64,000 nt of DNA, taken from Sphingobium soli (GTDB lineage Bacteria > Pseudomonadota > Alphaproteobacteria > Sphingomonadales > Sphingomonadaceae). Below are positions 34,215 to 43,236 of the stretch, one piece after another. Numbering within the stretch: position 1 is the first letter of the stretch; each line of letters starts with the position of its first letter. The notes beneath the pieces are model-generated. The model was not told where the DNA came from and made no database searches. It saw nothing but the letters and a program-made list of their open reading frames with translations. The translations under genes were made by a program, and so were the position numbers. Location of the stretch: positions 62,001 to 126,000 of the forward strand of contig NZ_JAJGNP010000005.1 in the NCBI RefSeq assembly GCF_020782245.1, in the 5' to 3' direction.

Positions 34215-34658
34215 TTATTTTTTCAAGGAGTCGCGGATCTCGCGCAGCAAAATAATATCTTCGGGCGTGGGCGGCGGCGGCGCGGCTTCCTGCTTTGCCT
34301 CTTCCTTGTGCGTCAGGCGATTGACGGCCTTGACCATCAGGAAGATGATGAAGGCCAGGATCAGGAAATTGACCAGCACGGTCAGAAATTCGCCCCAGCC
34401 GAACATGGCAATGCCCGCCGCCTTCAGGTCGGCATAGCTGGCCGGATTGCCCTTGAAGCTTTCCGGGATGGGCCCCAATCGCACGAAATAGCGCGAAAAA
34501 TCCGCTCCGCCAAAGACATAGCCGACGACCGGCATGATCAGATCGTCGGTCAGTGACTTGGTGATGGTGGCGAACGCGCCGCCGATGATCACGCCGACCG
34601 CCAGGTCCATGACGTTGCCGCGATTGATGAAGGTCTTGAATTCGGACATCAGCCCCAT
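34215..34658 (-). CDS. mscL: large-conductance mechanosensitive channel
   Basis: The 147-residue product has the family N terminus [25 protein letters not shown], a periplasmic loop, a second span ([19 protein letters not shown]) and a C-terminal helix. It opens under membrane stretch to relieve osmotic shock. Three ATGs are close together; I took the one with an AGGG stretch about 8 bases upstream, so the start may be off by a few residues. Confidence 0.95.
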   Translation of the reverse strand: MGLMSEFKTFINRGNVMDLAVGVIIGGAFATITKSLTDDLIMPVVGYVFGGADFSRYFVRLGPIPESFKGNPASYADLKAAGIAMFGWGEFLTVLVNFLILAFIIFLMVKAVNRLTHKEEAKQEAAPPPPTPEDIILLREIRDSLKK

Positions 34659-34761
34659 GTGCATATCCCTTTGCAGTGACGATGATGAAGTGAGGATGGC
34701 CCGTTGCGCCGCGCAGGACAACGTCCTATTTCCACGATCGAAACAAAGCCGAGGATGTTCC

Positions 34762-35364
34762 ATGTCGCTGCTGCGCCGCCTTTCTTCCGTCCTGCTGCCG
34801 ATTTTCGGTGCGCTGGCCCTTTCCGCCTGCGGCATCAACAGCGTGCCCACAGCGGAGGAGGAAGCGAAAGCGAAATGGGCCGACGTGCAGGCGCAATATC
34901 AGCGCCGCGCCAATCTGGTCGGCAATCTCGTCGCTACGGTGAAGGCGGCGGGCAAGCAGGAACAGGATACGCTGGTCCGTGTAACGGAGGCGCGCGCCAA
35001 GGCGACGTCGGTGCAGGTCAATGCGGAAGATCTGTCCGATCCCGCCAAGGTCGCCCAGTTCCAGGCCGCGCAGGCGCAACTGAGCCAGGGCCTGGGGCGC
35101 CTGCTCGCGAGCGTCGAGGCCTATCCCGATCTCAAGACCAATGAGAATTTCCTGCAATTGCAGTCGCAACTCGAGGGCACCGAAAATCGCATCGCCGTCG
35201 CCATCCGCGACTATAATGGCGCGGTTCAGGCCTATAATACGCGCATCCGCACCTTCCCCGACGCGATCGGCGCGAAGCTGATCCACGGCGCCAAGCCCAT
35301 GACACCGTTCGAAGCGACCACGCCGGGCGCGGAAGAAGCGCCCAAGGTCGATTTCGGCAACTGA
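34762..35364 (+). CDS. LemA family lipoprotein-like protein
   Basis: The 200-residue product has a signal with lipobox (ALALSAC, Cys22) and a helical LemA domain ([18 protein letters not shown], then [25 protein letters not shown]). LemA proteins are envelope-anchored and often encoded next to TPM-domain proteins, as here with two TPM genes following. The ATG has GAGGA about 7 bases upstream. The role may be in stress resistance of membrane protein complexes. Confidence 0.9.
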   Translation: MSLLRRLSSVLLPIFGALALSACGINSVPTAEEEAKAKWADVQAQYQRRANLVGNLVATVKAAGKQEQDTLVRVTEARAKATSVQVNAEDLSDPAKVAQFQAAQAQLSQGLGRLLASVEAYPDLKTNENFLQLQSQLEGTENRIAVAIRDYNGAVQAYNTRIRTFPDAIGAKLIHGAKPMTPFEATTPGAEEAPKVDFGN

Positions 35365-35371
35365 CCAGGAC

Positions 35372-36268
35372 GTGCATTTCGCCCCGCACAGCCCCACGCC
35401 CCTGCACCCTTTCGGCCTGAGCCTGTCGGAGGTTCGTCCTTTTGCTGCGGATCGGCGGGTCCAGGTGCATGCGCTGTTCCTGCTCCTCGCTGTCCTTCTG
35501 CTCGCTCTGGCATCTGCGGCGCAGGCGCAGACCTTCCCCAAATTCGATGACAAGGGCGTGGTCGACGCCGCCAATATCCTGACGCCGCAGCAGGAACAGG
35601 CGCTGAGCCAGAAACTGATCGCGCAGAAACAGGCCAGCGGCCGATCTCTGGTCGTGGCGACCATTCCTGATCTTCAGGGCTATGACATCGCCGACTATGG
35701 CTATCGCCTGGGCCGTGCCTGGGGCATTGGCGACAAGGACAGCAATGGCGCACTGCTGATCGTTGCGCCGGCCGAGCGCAAGCTGCGGATCGAGGTCGGC
35801 TATGGCCTTGAAGGCATCCTGACCGACGCGCTATCCTCGCAGATCATCCGCACCGTCATCGCCCCGCGTTTCAAGGCCGGCGACATGGCCGGCGGCATCG
35901 ACGCGGGCGTCGATGCCATAACCACGCTGCTCGCGCTCCCCCCCGATCAGGCGCGGGCGCAGGCGGCCAAGGCGGAAGCAGCCGCGCGCGACGGCAAGGA
36001 CAGCGGGGGCGGGATCATCGGTTTCTGGATCATCCTGTTCGTCGTCTTCTTCATCCTGCTGCCGATGCTGTCGCGGGCGCGCGGCGGTCGGCGTTATCGA
36101 CGTGGCGGCAGCGCGCCCGTCGTCATCTGGGGCCCGGGGCTCGGGTCCGGCTGGGGGTCGGGCTCGGGCGGTTCGGGTTGGGGCAGCGGCGGTAGCGGAG
36201 GCTGGGGCGGCGGCGGCTTTTCGGGCGGCGGCAGCTTCGGCGGCGGCGGCGCGTCGGGGGACTGGTGA
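35372..36268 (+). CDS. TPM-domain (YgcG-type) protein with Gly-rich C terminus
   Basis: The product (up to 298 residues from the GTG at 35372) has a signal-like stretch, a TPM domain (KGVVDAANILTPQQEQALSQ; then IEVGYGLEGILTDA) at roughly residues 55-180, a membrane span (IGFWIILFVVFFILLPML) and a Gly/Ser/Trp-rich tail. The first 30 residues come partly from a half repeat element, so translation may start at the GTG at 35465, giving a signal at the N terminus. It follows lemA by 7 bases and overlaps the next TPM gene (TGATG). Confidence 0.85.
   Translation: MHFAPHSPTPLHPFGLSLSEVRPFAADRRVQVHALFLLLAVLLLALASAAQAQTFPKFDDKGVVDAANILTPQQEQALSQKLIAQKQASGRSLVVATIPDLQGYDIADYGYRLGRAWGIGDKDSNGALLIVAPAERKLRIEVGYGLEGILTDALSSQIIRTVIAPRFKAGDMAGGIDAGVDAITTLLALPPDQARAQAAKAEAAARDGKDSGGGIIGFWIILFVVFFILLPMLSRARGGRRYRRGGSAPVVIWGPGLGSGWGSGSGGSGWGSGGSGGWGGGGFSGGGSFGGGGASGDW
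35408..35432. repeat. half copy of a palindromic interspersed repeat in the 5' part of the TPM gene
   Basis: The 25-base segment starting CCTTTCGGCCTGAGCCTG matches one arm of the repeat after ftsY at 22 of 25 positions. The second arm is missing. It lies within the possible 5' coding end of the TPM-domain gene and clouds its true start. Confidence 0.7.
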
Positions 36269-36945
36269 TGCAGCTTCATCTGACCCAGGCCGACCATGCG
36301 CTCGTGTCCGCCGCCGTGGCGGAGGCGGAGGCCCATACCTCTGGTGAGATCGTCACCATCGTCGCCCGCCGGTCCGACAGCTATCATGACGTGGGTTTGA
36401 GCTGGGCGGCGGCGGCGGTGTTCATCGCCCTGGCGCTGATGGCCGCCTTTCCCGCCCAGCTGCGCGCCTTCCTGTCGATGCTGCTGCTCGATTGGGAGCA
36501 TGAACTGGCGGACTGGAAGCTGCTGACGGGGCTGCTCGGCCTGCTGATCCTTAAGTTCCTTATCGTGCGGTATCTTCTGGCGATCATGCCGCTGCGGATG
36601 CTGGTGACGCCCAAAGCGACCAAGGCCCGCCGCGTGCGCCGCCGCGCGATCCTCCTCTTCCGGACCGCCGCCGAAGCGCGCACGCGCGGCCGCACCGGCG
36701 TGCTCCTCTATATCAGCCTGGACGAACATCGCGCCGAACTGGTGGCCGACCGGGCCATCAACGAAAAAGTGTCGCCCGATGCGTGGGGCGATGCCATGGC
36801 GACGCTGGTCGATGCGCTGCGGCAGGATCGTGCCGGCGAAGGGCTGGCCGCGGCCGTGACCCAGGTCGGCGCCGTCCTTGCGCTCCATTTTCCGCGCGCG
36901 ACCGATGATATCAACGAACTTCCCGACAGGCTGATCGAACTATGA
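36268..36945 (+). CDS. membrane protein with TPM domain
   Basis: The 225-residue product begins with a TPM-like segment (HLTQADHALVSAAVAEAEAHTSGEIVTIVARR), followed by two membrane spans (AAAVFIALALMAAFPA; LLTGLLGLLILKFLIV) and a cytosolic TPM-like remainder (TGVLLYISLDEHRAELVADRAI). The domain is thus split by membrane spans. The ATG overlaps the preceding stop (TGATG), and the stop overlaps the Nudix gene start, so lemA-TPM-TPM-Nudix form one unit. The exact role is unknown. Confidence 0.85.
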   Translation: MQLHLTQADHALVSAAVAEAEAHTSGEIVTIVARRSDSYHDVGLSWAAAAVFIALALMAAFPAQLRAFLSMLLLDWEHELADWKLLTGLLGLLILKFLIVRYLLAIMPLRMLVTPKATKARRVRRRAILLFRTAAEARTRGRTGVLLYISLDEHRAELVADRAINEKVSPDAWGDAMATLVDALRQDRAGEGLAAAVTQVGAVLALHFPRATDDINELPDRLIEL

Positions 36946-37484
36946 CCGACCCGGACCGCGACCTGCCCGAAGAGATCATGTGGGCGGGCCGCTTCATCAC
37001 AGCCAAGACGCGCGGAAAATGGGAATATGTCTCCCGCGCGCGCGGCATCCATGCTGCCGTCATCCTGGCGATCGACGAAGCCCCTGACGGGCGGCACGTC
37101 CTACTGGTCGACCAATATCGCGTGCCGCTAGCCCGCCGCTGCATCGAATTGCCCGCGGGCCTTGTCGGCGATGAACAGGCCGGCGAGGAGGCGAGCCTGG
37201 CCGCCGCGCGCGAACTGGAGGAAGAAACCGGCTATCGCCCCGAACGGCTGGAACGGCTGGGCGACTTCAGCGCCTCGCCGGGCATGGTGTCCGAAGGTTT
37301 CACTCTGTTCCGCGCCCATGGCCTCACCAAGACCGGCGCGGGCGGCGGCGTCGCCGAAGAGGACATTCTCGTTCATCGCGTGCCGCTCGACCGCATCGCC
37401 GATCATGTCGCCGACTGGCGCGCACAGGGCTATGCGATGGACGTGAAGCTGCTGCTGCTTCTGGGAGCCGGCATGGTCGCGTGA
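36942..37484 (+). CDS. Nudix hydrolase, ADP-ribose pyrophosphatase-like
   Basis: The 180-residue protein has the Nudix box with REL-EEET (AARELEEETGYRP) preceded by LPAGLVGDEQAGE and followed by SPGMVSEGFTLF, the pattern seen in ADP-ribose and nucleotide-sugar pyrophosphatases. It would cleave X-linked nucleoside diphosphates with Mg2+. It overlaps the TPM stop by 4 bases. Its stop is close to that of a convergent gene and both lie in a small hairpin. Confidence 0.9.
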   Translation: MTDPDRDLPEEIMWAGRFITAKTRGKWEYVSRARGIHAAVILAIDEAPDGRHVLLVDQYRVPLARRCIELPAGLVGDEQAGEEASLAAARELEEETGYRPERLERLGDFSASPGMVSEGFTLFRAHGLTKTGAGGGVAEEDILVHRVPLDRIADHVADWRAQGYAMDVKLLLLLGAGMVA

Positions 37485-37498
37485 GGACGCGCCCTCAC
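37481..37498. terminator. possible bidirectional terminator shared by two convergent genes
   Basis: GTGAGG and CCTCAC pair with a 6-base loop. The stem contains the stop of the Nudix gene and the stop of the DUF6456 gene. No T run follows, so termination strength is doubtful. Confidence 0.35.
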
Positions 37499-37950
37499 GG
37501 CACCCGATACCAGTCCGCCACCCGGTCCAACGCCAGAGTCAGCACCAGCTTGCCAGCGCGGCTGGGCCAGCAGAGCGCCTTTTCTGCCGCCGCCAGCCCT
37601 TCGCCCGCGCAAGCGACGCGCCAGAGAATGTCGGCCAGCCCCGGCCCCGCCGCCCGGATCGCGCCATCAAACCGTTCGCGCGCTGCCATTTGCGCCAGCG
37701 TGGGATCAGAGGGCCGGCTTGGCCCTCGCCGCCCGCTATCCCGCGCCGCCGCGTCCCAGCGCATCGTGACCCGCGCACCCAGCCCCGCCCGCTCCCAGTC
37801 GTTTCGCAACATATCGCCCGCAATGAAATGCCGCTCGCTCAGCCGCCCGCGCGACCGCAGCCAGGCGAGCGGCGATTCGCCCATATGCACCAGCACCGAT
37901 TGGCGAACCCCCTCAGGATCCTCGATCATCTGTTGGACATGGCTGGCCAT
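37495..37950 (-). CDS. DUF6456 domain protein
   Basis: The 151-residue product matches the alphaproteobacterial DUF6456 pattern: SPLAWLRSRGRLSERHFIAGDMLRNDWERAGLG early, then AAGPGLADILWRVACAGEGL and the end SRAGKLVLTLALDRVADWY. Its function is not established; the family often carries or sits beside a helix-turn-helix region, and here an XRE regulator is encoded divergently 98 bases away. I chose the ATG preceded by GGAG at 6-base spacing. Confidence 0.85.
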   Translation of the reverse strand: MASHVQQMIEDPEGVRQSVLVHMGESPLAWLRSRGRLSERHFIAGDMLRNDWERAGLGARVTMRWDAAARDSGRRGPSRPSDPTLAQMAARERFDGAIRAAGPGLADILWRVACAGEGLAAAEKALCWPSRAGKLVLTLALDRVADWYRVP

Positions 37951-38048
37951 CGACATCTCCCTCGCTTCGGACTTCAAGGCGATTGGACTTGCCATGGGGG
38001 ATAATCTGTAGGAAAGGGGAAACCAAATAGGTTATACGGAACATTGCC

Positions 38049-38612
38049 ATGATCACCCGCATCCGTGAAGTCCGCAAGGCGAAGGGACTGACGCTCGAAC
38101 AGGTGGGCGCGCTCTGCGATCCGCCGACCACGGCGCAGACCATCGGGCGGCTGGAAACCGGCACCCGCACGGTTTCGGTCAATTGGCTGAACCGCATCGC
38201 TCTGGCGCTGGGCGTTACCAGCGCCGAACTGGTCGCGCTGCCGGGCCACAGCGAAATCGCCGTGGCGGCATTGCTGGGCCCCGACGGCGTGCGCGCCCCG
38301 ACCCGGCCCCTCGCTTTCCCCCCGCCCATCGCGTCCGATGGCATGGTCGGCGTGCATGTCGGCGCCAGCATCGGCGATTATCGCGCCGGCGACGCGATCT
38401 GGTGTCGCCGCATCGCCCCTGCGGACTATGGCGCTGCGCTCAACCGCGACATATTGCTGCCGCGCCCGGCGGGCCGTTTCCTGTTCGGTCGCCTGATCGG
38501 GCGCGAAGGCGACCGGTTGCAGCTCCTCCCGCTTGGTTCCGGCACGCGCCAGCTGGTCGTCACCGATCCGCCCTGGGCGGCGGTTGCCGAACAGCTCGTC
38601 CGACGTCTCTAG
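38049..38612 (+). CDS. XRE family transcriptional regulator with S24-like C-terminal part
   Basis: The 187-residue protein has an N-terminal helix-turn-helix (about residues 5-60: REVRKAKGLTLEQVGAL...TIGRLETGTRTVSVNWLNRIA). The C-terminal half (GDAIWCRRIAPADYGAAL...DRLQLLPLGSG) resembles the beta-rich S24/LexA-like domain, without an evident Ser-Lys dyad. It is divergent from the DUF6456 gene, so it may regulate that pair. Ligand unknown. Confidence 0.82.
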   Translation: MITRIREVRKAKGLTLEQVGALCDPPTTAQTIGRLETGTRTVSVNWLNRIALALGVTSAELVALPGHSEIAVAALLGPDGVRAPTRPLAFPPPIASDGMVGVHVGASIGDYRAGDAIWCRRIAPADYGAALNRDILLPRPAGRFLFGRLIGREGDRLQLLPLGSGTRQLVVTDPPWAAVAEQLVRRL

Positions 38613-38669
38613 CCAATTGGTCGCTCCGCGCTTAACCATGTATCAAAGCTGTGCATCCAAAGAGGGGTC

Positions 38670-39848
38670 ATGACACTCAACGTCCTTACGCTCTCGACCC
38701 TCTTTCCGGACATGAGCCGCCCCAATTTCGGCGTCTTCGTCGAACGCCAGGCGCGCGAGCTGGCCAGCCGCCCGCAAGCGGACGTGACCGTCATCGCGCC
38801 GGTGGGCATCCCAATCTGGCCCTTTTCGCTCGCCCCCGGCTATGCCGCATTGCGCGCACTGCCGCGCAAGGAGCGCTGGCGCGAAGTCACCGTCTATCGC
38901 CCGGTCTTCCGCACCATCCCGAAAATTGGCGGCCGCACCAATGTCGGCGCGATGACGCGCGCCATCCTGCCGCTGGTGCGCCGCCTGCACGCACAGCGTC
39001 CCTTCGACGTCATCGACGCCAGCTTCTTCTTTCCCGACGGCCCGGTCGCCCGTCGCCTGTCAAAGGCGCTGGGCATCCCCTATTCGGTCAAGGCGCGCGG
39101 CGCGGACATTCATCATTGGGGCACGCAGCCCGCGACGCGCAAGCTGGTGCGCCAGGCGGCTGATGACGCGGCCGGCCTGCTCGCCGTATCTGACGCAATG
39201 CGCCGGTCGATGGCGCGCATGGGCATCGATGCCGACAAAATCCGCGTCCATTATACCGGGGTCGATCTCGACACGTTCGAACTCACCGATCGGCAGGCGG
39301 CGAAGGCTGCGCTGGATTTCAACGGCCCTGTCGTGCTGAGCGTCGGCGCGCTGATCCCGCGCAAGGGGCAAGACCTGCTGGTGCGCGCATTGCCGCATTT
39401 GCCCGACGTGACGCTGCTGCTCGCGGGCCAGGGTCAATATCGCCGCACGCTCGAAACGCTGGCGCAGGAATTGGGTGTCGAGCGGCGGATCGGATTTCTG
39501 GGTTCAGTCCCCCACCACAAGCTGCCCCGCATTTTCGCAGCGGCGGACGTAATGGCGCTGGTGTCCGAATCAGAAGGCCTGGCCAATGCCTGGGTCGAAT
39601 CGCTTGCTTGCGGCACGCCCATCGTCATCAGCGATGTGGGCGGCGCGCGCGAATTGCTCGACCGAGCGGAAGCGGGCCGGATCGTGGAGCGCGATCCCGA
39701 AGCCATTGCCGCCGCCATCCGCGCGATCCTGGACAATCCACCGGCGCAGGCCGCCGTCCGCGAATCCGCGCTGCGCTTTACCTGGCAGGCCAATGGCGAC
39801 GCGCTGCTCGCGCATCTTCATTCCATCGCCGCGTCCGACGACAGCTGA
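38670..39848 (+). CDS. glycosyltransferase family 4 (GT-B) protein
   Basis: The 392-residue protein has a GT-B fold: N-terminal acceptor domain from MTLNVLTLSTLFPDMSRPNFG, donor domain with PLIPRKGQDLLVRAL-type segment (here GALIPRKGQDLLVRALPHLP) and the EX7E motif in SESEGLANAWVESLACGTPIV. It should transfer a sugar from an NDP donor, probably in glycan or glycolipid synthesis. Its 3' end overlaps the end of the convergent molybdopterin-protein gene by 31 bases. Confidence 0.9.
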   Translation: MTLNVLTLSTLFPDMSRPNFGVFVERQARELASRPQADVTVIAPVGIPIWPFSLAPGYAALRALPRKERWREVTVYRPVFRTIPKIGGRTNVGAMTRAILPLVRRLHAQRPFDVIDASFFFPDGPVARRLSKALGIPYSVKARGADIHHWGTQPATRKLVRQAADDAAGLLAVSDAMRRSMARMGIDADKIRVHYTGVDLDTFELTDRQAAKAALDFNGPVVLSVGALIPRKGQDLLVRALPHLPDVTLLLAGQGQYRRTLETLAQELGVERRIGFLGSVPHHKLPRIFAAADVMALVSESEGLANAWVESLACGTPIVISDVGGARELLDRAEAGRIVERDPEAIAAAIRAILDNPPAQAAVRESALRFTWQANGDALLAHLHSIAASDDS

Positions 39849-41470
39849 AGCGGCAATAATCGCGCCCGCCCGTCGGGCGTCGGGAACCGCCCGTCATCGA
39901 ACGGCACCTCGCCCCAGCGCCAGGGCGTGAGTTCGGCATAGGCCGGGTTGGAAATAGGCGCATGCCGCTTGAGATTCAGCACCCGTTCGCCGATGTTGCC
40001 ATAAGCGGTCAACCGCACATGCTCGCGGTAAATATCCGCCGGCCGCTCATAGTGAAAGGCGTCGCCCCACCCCATCGCCTGCGCGATCCGGGTCAGCATC
40101 CACCAGCCGGATCGCACCTCGCCCGGCAGGTCGAACAGACGGCGCTGCCGGCTCACCAGCCGATCAAGCGCGGTCATCGTCCCGTCCTGCTCTATCCCGA
40201 CCGGAGCTGGCAGCAGCGCGGTCCACCCGTCCGCCACCGCGTCCGCGTACGTGCTGGCGCGGATCGACAGGGCGACGCCCGACCGCGCCTGCGCCAGCCA
40301 GTCCATAGCGCCTGCTTCGTCGCCAATGCTGATCAGCGCGCGCACAGCCCCGTCGCGGATCGCCTGCAACAGCGCCTCGCCCTCCAGCCCAGGTGCCTGC
40401 GCCATGGTGCGCGCGCCCCAGAAACGTTGCGCATCGACAATGCTGTCGGGCGTAAAATCCCGATGCGCCGCCAAAGTGTCGGCCAGGCACCCAACCTCGC
40501 GCGCGCCCATCCCATTCGCCGCCCGCCCCAGCGCGAACGGCCCCGCGCCCGGCCGGGCGATCCGCCCTGTCACCAGATGCAGGTTCAGGATCGCAGTGGA
40601 GATCGCCGCATCCTCTGCGCTGAACAGCGACAAGGCGCGATCCTGCGATGCCCACAGATCATAGAAATCGCGCACACCTTGCGGCGACAGCCCGCATGTC
40701 CGCGCTACCGACCAGATGTCATGGCCCGGGCGCAGCGATTGCCAGAAATCGGGCGGGGCCAGTGCGGGCGGGCGCCCATCCGCCTGACCCATGCCGGCAT
40801 CATGGACATGCAGCAGCAATCCGCGCAGCAAGGGCGCGATGGCCTTTTGCGCCACGGGCAAGTGCAGATCCACGTCCAGCCCGTCCCCGTCCCCGGCCGG
40901 CGCGACGAGCACGAGGCGCGCGCCGCTTTCCGCTCGCATGGCCTGCACCCGGTCGAATAGCACGGGATGATCCGTCACCAGTGCGTCACCGATCATCAGG
41001 ATCAGGCCTGCGCTGCCGATATCCTCAAAACTCGCCGGCATGACGTCCTCGCCAAAGGCCGCGCGGTGCAACCGATCGATCGCGCCGCGCCAGGGCGCAT
41101 GGATATGCGCGGACCCGAAAAAGCCCTTCATCAGCTTGTTGGCGACATAATAATCCTCGGTCGGCATCCCGCCACCGACATGCAGCACCACGCTGCCCGG
41201 ACCATGGCGCGACAACACCGCCGCCAGCCGCCGCGCCAGCAGCGCGATCGTCCGCTCCCAGCCCTGCCTGCGTCCCTCCACCAGCGGATGGAGCAATCGC
41301 CCGTCGAGCGCGCAGCCATCGCGCAGCCGTTTCGCCTTCGCGCACAGCAATCCGCCATTGGCCGGATGCGCCGAATCACCCTCCAGGTGCAGGCGGCGTT
41401 CCTCGCCGGTCACGGCGCGAATACCGCAGCCCACGGCACATTCCCCACACAGGCTTCGCACAATGGCCAT
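39818..41470 (-). CDS. truncated NasA/NarB-like molybdopterin oxidoreductase, probable pseudoenzyme
   Basis: The 550-residue protein has an N-terminal 4Fe-4S motif (Cys8, Cys11, Cys15, then Cys in GGLLCAKAK) and NasA-like segments (NKLMKGFFGSAHI, HPVLFDRVQ, NLHLVTGRIARPGAGPF, NGMGAREVG). Two features are odd. The segment that in NasA/NapA carries the Mo ligand Cys (R-x-CM[AS]SA) has no cysteine here (HAPWRGAIDRLHRA). The C-terminal dinucleotide-binding domain begins (RFPTPDGRARL) and stops about 15 residues later, while the family is about 800-900 residues. It overlaps the GT4 gene end. It may be non-catalytic. Next to modABC. Confidence 0.8.
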   Translation of the reverse strand: MAIVRSLCGECAVGCGIRAVTGEERRLHLEGDSAHPANGGLLCAKAKRLRDGCALDGRLLHPLVEGRRQGWERTIALLARRLAAVLSRHGPGSVVLHVGGGMPTEDYYVANKLMKGFFGSAHIHAPWRGAIDRLHRAAFGEDVMPASFEDIGSAGLILMIGDALVTDHPVLFDRVQAMRAESGARLVLVAPAGDGDGLDVDLHLPVAQKAIAPLLRGLLLHVHDAGMGQADGRPPALAPPDFWQSLRPGHDIWSVARTCGLSPQGVRDFYDLWASQDRALSLFSAEDAAISTAILNLHLVTGRIARPGAGPFALGRAANGMGAREVGCLADTLAAHRDFTPDSIVDAQRFWGARTMAQAPGLEGEALLQAIRDGAVRALISIGDEAGAMDWLAQARSGVALSIRASTYADAVADGWTALLPAPVGIEQDGTMTALDRLVSRQRRLFDLPGEVRSGWWMLTRIAQAMGWGDAFHYERPADIYREHVRLTAYGNIGERVLNLKRHAPISNPAYAELTPWRWGEVPFDDGRFPTPDGRARLLPLQLSSDAAME

Positions 41471-41587
41471 GGTCAGGCGATATCGCTGCGGCGAACGGTC
41501 ATGGCCCGGGTCCTAGCCGATGCCGCGCCCGGACAAAAGTGGAGGCGCCTGCCTTGCTTTCGGACCCCGCATCGACACAGTGCACGC

Positions 41588-42358
41588 ATGTCGATTCCCT
41601 TGCTCCGTATCCTCGCGCTTCTCGCGCTGCTGCTCGCCCCCCTGTCGCCCGCCGCCGCGCAGGAGCGCGGGCCGTTGCTACTGGCCGCCGCGAGCATGCA
41701 GGAGGCGATGACCGCTGCGGCTGATGCCTGGGCCGCACGCGGCCATCCGCGCCCCGTCCTCTCCTTTGCAGGGTCCTCCGCGCTCGCACGGCAGATTCGC
41801 GCCGGAGCCCCCGCCGACCTGTTCCTGTCCGCCGACGAAGACTGGATGGACGATGTGGAAAAGGCCGGCTTCGTGAAGCGCGGCACGCGCGCGGACCTTG
41901 CCGGCAACCGGCTGGTCCTGGTCCGCCCGGCCGACAGGCGCGTGTCGCTGCGTATCGGCCGCAACATGGCGATCGCGCGCGCTTTGGGCCGTGGCCGCCT
42001 TGCCATGGCCAATCCCGACAGCGTGCCGGCGGGCAAATATGGCAAGGCGGCGCTGACCGCGCTCGGCGTCTGGCCCTCGGTCGCAGCCAAAGTCGCGCGT
42101 GCCGACAATGTCCGCGCCGCGCTGGCGCTGGTCGAACGCGGCGCGACACCGCTCGGCATCGTCTACGCTACCGACGCGCGCGCCGGCAATGGCGTGGCGA
42201 TCGTCGGCACCTTCCCGCCGAGCAGCCATCCGCCGATCCGCTATCCGCTTGCCCGCCTGACCGGCAGCCGCCACCACGATGCGGAGGGATTCCGCCGCTT
42301 TCTCCTGTCCTCGGCTGGCCGCGCGATTCTGGCGCGTTATGGGTTCAGCGCGCCGTAA
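41588..42358 (+). CDS. modA: molybdate ABC transporter periplasmic binding protein
   Basis: The 256-residue product has a signal peptide (LLRILALLALLLAPLSPAAAQ) and ModA motifs: LLAAASMQEAM near the start (Ser ligand), SFAGSSALARQIRAGAPADLFLSAD, and VPAGKYGKAAL. It binds molybdate or tungstate in the periplasm. A long upstream open frame is antisense to the oxidoreductase gene; the signal peptide sets the start. Its partners modB and modC lie beyond an inserted gene on the opposite strand. Confidence 0.95.
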   Translation: MSIPLLRILALLALLLAPLSPAAAQERGPLLLAAASMQEAMTAAADAWAARGHPRPVLSFAGSSALARQIRAGAPADLFLSADEDWMDDVEKAGFVKRGTRADLAGNRLVLVRPADRRVSLRIGRNMAIARALGRGRLAMANPDSVPAGKYGKAALTALGVWPSVAAKVARADNVRAALALVERGATPLGIVYATDARAGNGVAIVGTFPPSSHPPIRYPLARLTGSRHHDAEGFRRFLLSSAGRAILARYGFSAP

Positions 42359-42361
42359 GCC

Positions 42362-43108
42362 TTATTTCTGGCAGGCGATGATGGCGGCGATCACCGCCAG
42401 CGTTTCCTGCGGGTCGCGCACGCGCACCGTGTCCAGGCCCAGTTGCTTGGCCGGATAGTCATTGCCACCCGGAAAGATGGCGTCGCCGATGAACATCATC
42501 GCGTCCAGCGCGATCCCGCTGGCATCGCGCAATTTGCGCAGGCCATAGGCCTTGTCCACGCCCTCGCGCGTGATGTCGATGGACGTCGCGCCGCCCATGT
42601 TGATCGACAGGCCGGGGAGGCGCTGACGCAGATCGGCCTGAATGAGCTTGCGCTTGGCGAAATCGGGGTCCCACGATTCCTTGGCGTGGATGGGCGCCTG
42701 CTGGCCCAGCGCGGAAAAGGTGATCTGGCTGCCCCGGTCCTCGATCCTCTCGCCCCAAGTCTGCTCGGGCATGAACCCAGTCGCGGCCAACGCCGCGTCG
42801 AACGCCGCCAATATCTTCGCTTTCTGCGCGGCATCGAACAATTCGGCATAGACGGCCGACCAGCCATCCGCGCCATATGTATACAGCTTGGTCCCCGTCG
42901 TCGGCATCAGCCACAAGCGCGAGCGGTCCGTGCGCGCCGGCAGACGGCTCGCCACCTGCTTGTCGAATTGCGGCCAGTCGCCGCCCGAAATGACCGCAAC
43001 ATGCGCGACGGTCAGCAGGTCGGCCAGCGCCTCGGCCATATCCGATTCCAGCGGCTGCTTGCTCAGCGCCAGGGTTCCATCAAGGTCGAAGGCAATCAGT
43101 GATTTCAT
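42362..43108 (-). CDS. HAD-IIB family phosphatase
   Basis: The 248-residue product begins with the HAD motif FDLDGTLALS (Asp8, Asp10) and has the type IIB cap followed by KAYGLRKLRD and MFIGDAIFPGGNDYPAK (motif III/IV). Relatives are phosphomannomutase-like or sugar-phosphate phosphatases. It is inserted, in the opposite direction, between modA and modB, and ends 3 bases from the modA stop. The start is the ATG of the HAD domain; the longer frame overlaps modB. Confidence 0.87.
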   Translation of the reverse strand: MKSLIAFDLDGTLALSKQPLESDMAEALADLLTVAHVAVISGGDWPQFDKQVASRLPARTDRSRLWLMPTTGTKLYTYGADGWSAVYAELFDAAQKAKILAAFDAALAATGFMPEQTWGERIEDRGSQITFSALGQQAPIHAKESWDPDFAKRKLIQADLRQRLPGLSINMGGATSIDITREGVDKAYGLRKLRDASGIALDAMMFIGDAIFPGGNDYPAKQLGLDTVRVRDPQETLAVIAAIIACQK

Positions 43109-43236
43109 GGCGCTGTCCCATCCATGCGGGCGTGTCGTCGCCCGGCGCGCTACACCAGCGCGCCGATGCAGTGCAACCGCGCTAACTATAGTTGCGCTTG
43201 CTTGACGCGCGAACGGCAATCGCCCAACCACCGGCG

